Below are positions 5,610-12,011 of a stretch of 17,414 nt of DNA, piece by piece. The notes under the pieces were generated by a model. That model did no database searches. It was not told where the DNA came from and saw only the letters and a program-made list of their open reading frames with translations. The stretch spans positions 1 through 17,414 of the forward strand of contig JAZSRJ010000058.1 of assembly GCA_045538425.1 (NCBI GenBank). The letters run 5' to 3'. Source of the DNA: CALVJJ01 sp045538425. GTDB lineage: Bacteria; Bacillota; Clostridia; Christensenellales; UBA1242. Positions within the stretch are counted from its first letter, which is position 1; each line of letters opens with the position of its first letter. The position numbers and the translations under genes were made by a program.

Positions 5610-7388
5610 ATGGAAAACAACAGGGACGACCTTGACCAACCTTTTGTGAGTGAATCTAGAAAAGAGATCTTTAACAAACAAGAGTCATTGGAAAACAGGA
5701 AAAAGAGTTATTGGAAGTTTACAAGAAAACATACAGTCAGCACTGTATTGCTTTTTGTTGCCATTTTTGTTGCTATCGTAGGTATTACTTGGTATATTGT
5801 TTCGCCAAAATATATGAAATTAACCATCAACTTTAGTTCGGATTTTATTGATACTGATACAGAAAAAATGCTAGTAGATTCCCAAATTAAGGATATCCCA
5901 ATTCCAGAGGTTGCAGGATATGAGTTTTTGGGTTGGTACCAAGATGAAGAATTCACGATTCCATACAAAGAAGAAGATCTATTGCTTAGCAAAAATATCT
6001 ATGCCAAAGTAGAACCCGTCACATACCTGATTACGTATGATGTCAATGGTGGAAGTGTGGTGACAGGAAAAGTTACATATACAGTAGAAGATGCTACATA
6101 TATGTTGCCAACGCCAACGAGAGAAGGTCATACTTTTATTGGTTGGAGAGGACAAAATGATAAAGTCATCACTAAGATAGAACATGGATCTAGTGGACAT
6201 TACAACTTAGTTGCATTGTGGGATATTCATAAATTTACGATGACATTGCCAGTACATGCAGGATACACGCTCAGTGCCAATCATGATATTGTATCTAACA
6301 AGTCCACTGTCAATTGGTCAAGTGATTACCAATTCCGTATTACACTGAAAACCGGATATACACAAAGTACACCAGTTGTGAAAGTAGATGGGTATACACT
6401 CAATGCGGTGGGTGGAGTATACACTATCCCAACAGTTAAAGCTCATCATAAGATTACCATTGATGATGTAAAATTGAACACTTATACCATTACTTGGTAT
6501 GACGACGATAATACCACGGTTCTTAATACAACAAGTATTACTCATGGGGAGACATTGACTCCCAATGATGATGATTTTACACTTACAGAAAAGAAAACAC
6601 TAACTACGGTTTATACGCCAACTTTTTGGAAGATTAATGGGGCGGAGTTTGCGGTTAACAATTTACCAAAAGCGACACAGGATGTAAGTTGTTATTTATC
6701 TTATGAGGCTAGTATTAGAAAATATAAAGTAACACTCAGTTGTTCTACTAGTACAGGTTATTTTCATAATAGACTATCACAAGCTACTGTTTATCAACTA
6801 GAAATAAATAGTGATGGTTCTACATCTGAAACTTTATTAACAGCAGATGAGTATACTAGTGGTTATTATTACTATAAAGATTATGAAATAGAATATGGAT
6901 CTACAATTAAGATCATAATACAGCCTAATAATCCATGGTTTCAATCGCTTGGTGTTGATACTTCATCAGTATCGTTTGAGAGTGAACTTGTAAGCGTACA
7001 TGAAAAACATGATTACTTTCAAAAAACAGCAACAATATCTATTCCATACTATAAATCAACAGTTGATGAGGATGGAGAAACTAGTTTAGAATTAGTTGAA
7101 GATATTTTGATTCGATTTAATAATTATGCTAGACAAGTTGATGTGACGTTTTATGATGAGGATAAAACAACGATTTTGAAACAATATATGGGCCTTATTG
7201 TATTAAACGCATATATCAAATATCCTTACGAAGCACCAACTAAACCAAGTGATGGACAATATACTTATACTTTCTCTCACTGGATTGATGATGCTGGAAA
7301 TACATATAGCATTGATACCAATATTTCTGTTCCGGGAAAAGAAGATTATCGTCTATATGCTGTGTATACAGCTACACCAATTACATAA
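5610..7388 (+). CDS. Single-pass membrane protein with extracellular InlB B-repeat/Flg_new-like modules
   Basis: Function unknown; probably a cell-surface protein. The 592 residues begin with a charged cytoplasmic tail (1-41, Arg/Lys-rich at 30-40) and one hydrophobic segment at about 42-64 (VSTVLLFVAIFVAIVGITWY). With no cleavage site evident, this suggests a membrane anchor with the C-terminus outside. Two modules of the Listeria-Bacteroides repeat type follow: 71-133 (GYEFLGWYQDEEF, then NIYAKVEP) and 139-205 (ITYDVNGGSVV, PTPTREGHTFIGW, VALW). A different beta-rich module at about 206-290 has TGYTQSTPVVKVDGYTL and GGVYTIPTVKAHHKITID. A spacer rich in Thr, Ser and Tyr (291-508) leads to a last module at 509-586 (DVTFYDEDKTT, YTFSHWIDDAG, YRLYAVY). 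There is no LPxTG motif, leucine-rich repeat or enzyme motif. Own promoter and terminator make it monocistronic. Such modules occur in adhesins, but adhesion here is inference. Confidence 0.83.
   Translation: MENNRDDLDQPFVSESRKEIFNKQESLENRKKSYWKFTRKHTVSTVLLFVAIFVAIVGITWYIVSPKYMKLTINFSSDFIDTDTEKMLVDSQIKDIPIPEVAGYEFLGWYQDEEFTIPYKEEDLLLSKNIYAKVEPVTYLITYDVNGGSVVTGKVTYTVEDATYMLPTPTREGHTFIGWRGQNDKVITKIEHGSSGHYNLVALWDIHKFTMTLPVHAGYTLSANHDIVSNKSTVNWSSDYQFRITLKTGYTQSTPVVKVDGYTLNAVGGVYTIPTVKAHHKITIDDVKLNTYTITWYDDDNTTVLNTTSITHGETLTPNDDDFTLTEKKTLTTVYTPTFWKINGAEFAVNNLPKATQDVSCYLSYEASIRKYKVTLSCSTSTGYFHNRLSQATVYQLEINSDGSTSETLLTADEYTSGYYYYKDYEIEYGSTIKIIIQPNNPWFQSLGVDTSSVSFESELVSVHEKHDYFQKTATISIPYYKSTVDEDGETSLELVEDILIRFNNYARQVDVTFYDEDKTTILKQYMGLIVLNAYIKYPYEAPTKPSDGQYTYTFSHWIDDAGNTYSIDTNISVPGKEDYRLYAVYTATPIT
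5820..6224 (+). repeat. Two tandem InlB B-repeat/Flg_new-like protein modules
   Basis: Codons for residues 71-133 and 139-205 of the membrane protein encode two degenerate copies of one module: a hydrophobic strand, a Gly-Tyr/His-x-Phe-x-Gly-Trp core (GYEFLGW; GHTFIGW) and a closing strand (IYAKVEP; LVALW). A more divergent copy with FSHW and LYAVY lies near 7134-7367. The similarity is at protein level; I see no long DNA identity between copies. Confidence 0.62.
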
Positions 7389-7395
7389 TAATGTT

Positions 7396-7421
7396 AAAGA
7401 GACCATTTAGGTCTCTTTTTT
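7396..7421 (+). terminator. Rho-independent terminator of the membrane repeat protein gene
   Basis: The 9-bp perfect stem AAAGAGACC (7396-7404) pairs with GGTCTCTTT (7410-7418), loop ATTTA, followed by a T-run to 7421. It begins 8 bases after the stop codon and isolates this gene from pcrA. Confidence 0.93.
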
Positions 7422-7441
7422 CTTTAATCTACTTGATTTGA

Positions 7442-7470
7442 TTGGTTATTTTTCTTAGTTGTGCTATACT
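7442..7470 (+). promoter_or_regulatory. SigmaA-type promoter with extended -10 for pcrA-ligA
   Basis: -10 TATACT (7465-7470) is preceded by TGC, giving the extended -10 TGnTATACT. A weaker -35 TTGGTT (7442-7447) stands exactly 17 bases upstream. Transcription would start near 7477, about 32 bases before the pcrA ATG. Confidence 0.75.
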
Positions 7471-7508
7471 AATAAAAGTTAAAATATACAATATAAGGAA
7501 GGCAGATA

Positions 7509-9704
7509 ATGATAGATCTTAGTTTACTCAATCCCGAACAATTACAACCAACATTAGATACAGAAGGGGTAGTGGTCGTATCTGCTGGCGCAGGTAGTGG
7601 TAAGACCAGACTTCTTACATACCGTATCTGCCATCTAATTGAGAATAAAAAAGTTAGCCCACACAATATCTTAGCAATTACTTTTACCAATAAAGCAACA
7701 AGAGAGATGAAAGAAAGAATTGCAACTATGTTGCCAGGTGTGGCAGATCATATTTGGATTAGTACATTCCACTCTATGTGTGTAAGAATTTTGAGAGAAA
7801 ATATAGCACATTTGGATGGTTATAACAAATATTTTACTATTTATGATACTGCAGATAAAGATAAAATTTTGGGTAGACTTATTAAGTCTCATGAAGGACT
7901 TGAGGATGATATTAAGAAAAAGGTGAATTATCATCTAGCACAACTCAAAAATGAAGGTATGAGTATTGTAGAATACAAAAGATTCAATGGGGCAGACAAA
8001 GATATTGATATTGTTTGTACCATTATGGAAGAATACCAACAACAACTAAAACAAAACAATGCACTAGATTTTGATGATTTGCTTACTAAGACATTAGAAT
8101 TGTTTCGTAAATGTCCAGACGTTTTGGCGTTTTATCAACAACGTTTTCGTTATATTCATGTAGATGAGTTTCAGGACACCAATACGGTACAATATTTGTT
8201 GACCAAGTTGCTTTGTGGTCAAAATGGCAATCTTTTTGTGGTTGGAGATGAAGATCAAAGTATTTATGGTTGGCGTGGTGCCAATATTGAAAATATTCAA
8301 AACATCTTAAAAGATTGGCCAAATACTAAGGTATACAAGCTGGAACAAAATTATCGTAGTACGAAGAAAATTATTGACACTGCCAACAAATTGATTAAAA
8401 ACAATACGACACGTATAGACAAAACCCTTTGGACTGATAATGAAGAGGGGGAAGATATTACTTATTATCAAGCCTATGATGAAAGTGATGAAGCAGAATA
8501 TGTAGCACGTATTATCTCTACCAAAGTTGGGCAAGGTTATAACTATAGTGATTTCGCTATTTTGTCAAGAGTCAGTGCTCTTACTATGCAGTTTGAACAA
8601 AAGTTGCTCACATACAATTTACCATATACGGTGTATGGTAATACGAAGTTTTTTGACCGATTAGAAATTAAAAATACACTTGCATACTTGCGAGTTGTCA
8701 ATAATATTGTAGACAATGAAAGTCTGGCTAGAATTATCAATTGGCCAAAACGTGGGATTGGTAACACCAGTGTAGAACAACTACTTAACTTATCTTCTCA
8801 ATATCAAGTATCTGTCTTTGATATTCTTAACAATCCAGATCTATATGGTCTAAAACCTGCATTAAAGTCCAAGATTAAGCCATTTGTTGATCTAATGAAT
8901 GATTTTATTGAACAAAAAGATCAAATGGGGCTTGTGGATTATGTAACCTATGTAATCCGTCAAGCAGATATTAAGGGTGAATATGCTGAGGATACAGAAG
9001 AAAATCTTAATAGAAAACTTAACCTTGATGCTTTGGTTGAGAACATGAATGCATTTGAACATAACAATCCAGATGCGACACTCAATGATTATCTAGAAAG
9101 TGTGACACTTGAAAATGATATAACTGACGATGACCCTGACAATACCAATAAAGTCATTATTAGTACAGTACATGCAGTCAAAGGATTGGAGTTCAAAGTT
9201 TGCTTTATTGTAGGATGTGAAGATAATATTTTCCCAATTTCTCGTGCGCTTGACAATGAAGACGAAATGGAAGAAGAAAGACGTCTTATGTATGTTGCTA
9301 TCACTCGTGCTGAGAAAAAATGCTATCTAGTACGAGCAAAAAGTCGTTTCTTGTATGGTAAACGAGATAGTACACTAGAAAGTCGATTCATTAAAGAAAT
9401 TGGGCTTAGTCAACCAAAACCAAGAGCAACTGTAGATTGGTCTAGTTATAATGCAAATACAACAACTGCACCAAAAGCAAATTATACAGACACTTTTGGT
9501 CAATTCAAGCAATCTCAGTCGACGAAAAAATCTTTGTCAGCTTACAAGGTAGGGGTGAAAGTTAGTCACTTAAAGTTTGGCGTGGGTACAATTGTCAACA
9601 TCGAAATGCTAGGTGATACAAGTTATGCTAAGATTGATTTTGGTGGTCTTGGAATTAAGACTTTAGCACTTAATTTTGCACCACTAACCATCATTCAAGA
9701 ATAA
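7509..9704 (+). CDS. pcrA: ATP-dependent DNA helicase PcrA (UvrD/Rep family, superfamily 1A)
   Basis: 3'-5' helicase that unwinds duplex DNA in excision repair, clears recombinase and RNA polymerase, and is usually essential in Gram-positives. The 731 residues show all SF1A motifs in order: Q-motif glutamine near residue 11; Walker A AGAGSGKT at 26-33; Ia ITFTNKATREMKER; II VDEFQDTN; III VGDEDQSIYGWRGA; IV LEQNYRST; V STVHAVKGLEF; VI EERRLMYVAITRA. After a variable linker the C-terminus has HLKFGVGTIVNIEMLGD, the Tudor-like domain that in PcrA binds RNA polymerase; this and the ligA neighbour favour PcrA over UvrD2 or Rep types. AAGGAAGG at 7495-7502 precedes the ATG by 6 bases. ligA follows after 14 bases, the standard pcrA-ligA pair; pcrB is not present. 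Confidence 0.97.
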   Translation: MIDLSLLNPEQLQPTLDTEGVVVVSAGAGSGKTRLLTYRICHLIENKKVSPHNILAITFTNKATREMKERIATMLPGVADHIWISTFHSMCVRILRENIAHLDGYNKYFTIYDTADKDKILGRLIKSHEGLEDDIKKKVNYHLAQLKNEGMSIVEYKRFNGADKDIDIVCTIMEEYQQQLKQNNALDFDDLLTKTLELFRKCPDVLAFYQQRFRYIHVDEFQDTNTVQYLLTKLLCGQNGNLFVVGDEDQSIYGWRGANIENIQNILKDWPNTKVYKLEQNYRSTKKIIDTANKLIKNNTTRIDKTLWTDNEEGEDITYYQAYDESDEAEYVARIISTKVGQGYNYSDFAILSRVSALTMQFEQKLLTYNLPYTVYGNTKFFDRLEIKNTLAYLRVVNNIVDNESLARIINWPKRGIGNTSVEQLLNLSSQYQVSVFDILNNPDLYGLKPALKSKIKPFVDLMNDFIEQKDQMGLVDYVTYVIRQADIKGEYAEDTEENLNRKLNLDALVENMNAFEHNNPDATLNDYLESVTLENDITDDDPDNTNKVIISTVHAVKGLEFKVCFIVGCEDNIFPISRALDNEDEMEEERRLMYVAITRAEKKCYLVRAKSRFLYGKRDSTLESRFIKEIGLSQPKPRATVDWSSYNANTTTAPKANYTDTFGQFKQSQSTKKSLSAYKVGVKVSHLKFGVGTIVNIEMLGDTSYAKIDFGGLGIKTLALNFAPLTIIQE

Positions 9705-9718
9705 TAGTCGAGGGAATT

Positions 9719-11674
9719 ATGAACAAACAAAATAGATATCGAGAACTAGTTGATATCATCAAACAACATAATTACAATTATTATACTTTAGACAATCCAA
9801 CAATCTCTGATGGTGATTATGACAAGTTGTATGACGAACTTGTTGCACTTGAAAAAGAATTGGGTGTTGTTTTGCCAGATAGTCCTACACAAAAAGTAGG
9901 TGACACTATCTTAAAAGGTTTCAAAAAACATATCCACAAAACACCACTATATTCTTTAGACAAACGCAACGATTACGGAGATCTAGAAGCATGGCTTGCG
10001 TCTGTTGTAGAAGAATATGGCAAACAACAATTTTGTCTTGAATACAAGTTTGACGGACTTAGAATTGCTGTCACTTATAAAAATGGACAACTTGTCAATG
10101 CTGCTACGCGTGGCAATGGTGCAGTGGGTGAAGATGTGACAAACCAAGTACTTACAGTCAAGACTTTGCCACTTAATATTCCTTATAAAGGGGAAGTGAT
10201 CGTGCAAGGCGAGGCGATGATGCGTCTTTCTGTCTTTGAAAAGTATAATGCAACCCATGAAAAACCGCTAAAAAACCCTCGCAATGGCGTCGCTGGAGCA
10301 ATTAGAAATCTTGATCCAGAAGTAACAAAATCTCGTGATATTGATATCTATTTTTATGATGTGGCTTATTGTGACAAGCCTATCGTATCTCAAGAGGCTG
10401 CACATCAATTTTTGATTGATAATGGTTTTTGTGTTTATCCTTATTTTGAAATCAGTAATGATATCAAGACCATTGTTAATAAAACAAAAGCAATTGATCA
10501 TATTAAGTCCACTTTAGATGTTATGATTGACGGGGCAGTTATCAAAGTTAATAATGCTAGTGTTAGACAAGAGATGGGGTTTACTGCTAAGTTTCCAAAA
10601 TGGGCTGTTGCTTACAAATACGAACCTCAAGAGTTAACAAGTAAAGTGAATCAGGTAGTTTGGCAAGTAGGCCGAACAGGACGACTAACACCAATTGCTG
10701 AGATAGAACCAATTATTTTGGCTGGTGCAGAGGTAAAACGTGCAACGCTCAACAACTATGATGATATTAGACGTAAAGAGGTCAAAATTGGCTCTACTGT
10801 CTTTGTTAGACGTAGTAATGAAGTAATACCAGAGATATTGGGACTTGCGCATGATAATCCTGATAGTGTAGAAGTGGGAAAACCAACTACCTGTCCAAGT
10901 TGTGGCGCGACGATTATTGAAGATGGTGCAATATTATATTGTCCTAATTGGCAATATTGTACGGACCAAATACTAGATAGAATTATCCATTTTGCTAGTC
11001 GCAATGCTATGAATATTGAAGGACTTAGAGACAAAACAGTTCTTGCTTTACATGATGCAGGAAAGGTTACAACGGTTGCAGATTTGTATTATTTAACAAA
11101 AGAAGATTTGCTTGCACTAGACAAGTTTAAGGATAAAAAATCCACTAACTTATTTGCAAGTATAGAAAAGAGTAAAACTCCAACACTTGCGCAGTTTGTT
11201 TATGCGTTAGGAATTCAAGGGGTTGGCAACAAAACAGCCAAAGATTTAGCCAAAAAGTTTGGGTCTTATGAAAAATTAAGTCATGCAACTTTTGAAGAAT
11301 TGATTGCTATTGATGATATTGGAGAGACTATTGCCAACAATATTGTTGAGTTCTTTGCGAGTGAGTATCAACAGAAGATTGTTCATCAATTATTTTTAGC
11401 AGGTGTAAGACCAAGTGAGAATGATACAACCATTCGTATCAATGAGTCTATTACAGACAAAACATTTGTTTTGACTGGAACATTAACTAAGTATACCAGA
11501 GATGAAGCAAGTGCGTTAATAGAACAATTTGGAGGAAAAACATCCTCTTCAGTTAGTAAAAAGACAGATTATGTCCTTGCTGGGGCTGAGGCTGGTAGTA
11601 AGTTGACGAAAGCACAAAATCTTGGTGTAAAAGTGATTAGTGAACAAGATTTTGAAAAAATGCTTAATGATTGA
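9719..11674 (+). CDS. ligA: NAD-dependent DNA ligase LigA, divergent sequence type
   Basis: Seals nicks in duplex DNA using NAD+, in replication and repair. The 651 residues follow the LigA layout: domain Ia with YYTLDNPTISDGDYDKLYDEL (NMN site, about 20-40); the nucleotidyltransferase domain with catalytic Lys110 in EYKFDG and TRGNGAVGEDVT; the OB domain with VWQVGRTGRLTP; a four-Cys zinc finger (C392, C395, C408, C414); helix-hairpin-helix repeats (about 430-560, including GIQGVGNKTAKDLAKKFG); and a C-terminal BRCT domain (about 575-651). Some motifs differ from the commonest LigA wording: KFDG rather than KIDG, RGNG rather than RGDG, VQGEAMM rather than RGEVFM, RRSNEVIPEI rather than QRAGEVIPQV. 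No catalytic residue is visibly lost. ATG 9719 has GAGG 5 bases upstream and lies 14 bases after pcrA. No clear terminator follows. Confidence 0.96.
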   Translation: MNKQNRYRELVDIIKQHNYNYYTLDNPTISDGDYDKLYDELVALEKELGVVLPDSPTQKVGDTILKGFKKHIHKTPLYSLDKRNDYGDLEAWLASVVEEYGKQQFCLEYKFDGLRIAVTYKNGQLVNAATRGNGAVGEDVTNQVLTVKTLPLNIPYKGEVIVQGEAMMRLSVFEKYNATHEKPLKNPRNGVAGAIRNLDPEVTKSRDIDIYFYDVAYCDKPIVSQEAAHQFLIDNGFCVYPYFEISNDIKTIVNKTKAIDHIKSTLDVMIDGAVIKVNNASVRQEMGFTAKFPKWAVAYKYEPQELTSKVNQVVWQVGRTGRLTPIAEIEPIILAGAEVKRATLNNYDDIRRKEVKIGSTVFVRRSNEVIPEILGLAHDNPDSVEVGKPTTCPSCGATIIEDGAILYCPNWQYCTDQILDRIIHFASRNAMNIEGLRDKTVLALHDAGKVTTVADLYYLTKEDLLALDKFKDKKSTNLFASIEKSKTPTLAQFVYALGIQGVGNKTAKDLAKKFGSYEKLSHATFEELIAIDDIGETIANNIVEFFASEYQQKIVHQLFLAGVRPSENDTTIRINESITDKTFVLTGTLTKYTRDEASALIEQFGGKTSSSVSKKTDYVLAGAEAGSKLTKAQNLGVKVISEQDFEKMLND

Positions 11675-11684
11675 TAAAAAAATC

Positions 11685-11713
11685 TTGCAAAATAATTAGA
11701 AAATAGGTATAAT
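11685..11713 (+). promoter_or_regulatory. SigmaA-type promoter for rpoZ and probably the genes after it
   Basis: -35 TTGCAA (11685-11690), 17-base spacer, perfect -10 TATAAT (11708-11713). Transcription would start near 11720, giving a leader of about 40 bases with AGGAG at 11746-11750, 10 bases before the first of two tandem ATG codons. Confidence 0.8.
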
Positions 11714-11760
11714 AGTATCAATTATATCGTTAAATAACAAAATATAGGAGAAAAACCATC

Positions 11761-11946
11761 ATGATGATCGAACCACCTATTGATGCTTTGGTAAAAAAAG
11801 TAGGCAATCCATACAAACTTGCAGTTCTTGTAAGTAAGAGAGCATTGCATCTTGAAAAAGTAATGCCAAAAGAAGAAAGACAAGGCAGTATTGAAGTTGA
11901 GAAAGCAGTCAACGACGTATACGCTGATAAAGTAAAACTAGGTTAA
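11761..11946 (+). CDS. rpoZ: DNA-directed RNA polymerase omega subunit
   Basis: Smallest subunit of RNA polymerase; it wraps the C-terminal tail of beta-prime and helps assembly. The 61-residue product fits omega: an N-terminal PPIDALVKKVGNPYKLAVLVSKRA segment corresponding to the conserved helix region (usually ...YxLVxLAAKRAR), then a short acidic helix with GSIEVEKAVNDVYADKVKL. Residue order after the core (SKRALHLE) departs from the usual KRAR, as in some clostridial forms. Tandem ATG codons at 11761 and 11764 both fit; the first is better placed against AGGAG (10 bases). Position before priA-def-fmt supports the call, since rpoZ usually opens this cluster. gmk and coaBC, common partners, are absent. 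Short length is the main reason for less than full confidence. Confidence 0.88.
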   Translation: MMIEPPIDALVKKVGNPYKLAVLVSKRALHLEKVMPKEERQGSIEVEKAVNDVYADKVKLG

Positions 11947-11958
11947 AAAAAGAGAAGT

Positions 11959-11999
11959 ACGTTTGGTCTATTGTGTTATGCAATAGACTTTCGTTTTTT
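11959..11999 (+). terminator. Hairpin with T-run between rpoZ and priA (terminator or attenuator)
   Basis: GTCTATTG (11966-11973) pairs perfectly with CAATAGAC (11981-11988) around a 7-base loop. An outer ACG (11959-11961) can pair with CGT (11992-11994) across a small internal loop, directly before a run of T (11994-11999). No promoter is visible between it and priA, so it may reduce rather than end transcription, giving more rpoZ than priA message. Confidence 0.6.
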
Positions 12000-12011
12000 G
12001 GGTAAGGAAAG

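Noticed and set aside
5433..5681. Minus-strand frame across the rpsU terminator and the start of the membrane protein gene
   Set aside because: It runs through a palindromic terminator and promoter, is antisense to two real genes and encodes no known family.
6690..7130. A foreign or recombinant segment inside the membrane protein gene
   Set aside because: Codon choice looked slightly different by eye, but I cannot quantify it and see no breakpoint, repeat or frame change.
5610..7388. The B-repeat protein as a true internalin
   Set aside because: There are no leucine-rich repeats, no internalin cap and no LPxTG anchor; only the B-repeat-like modules are shared.
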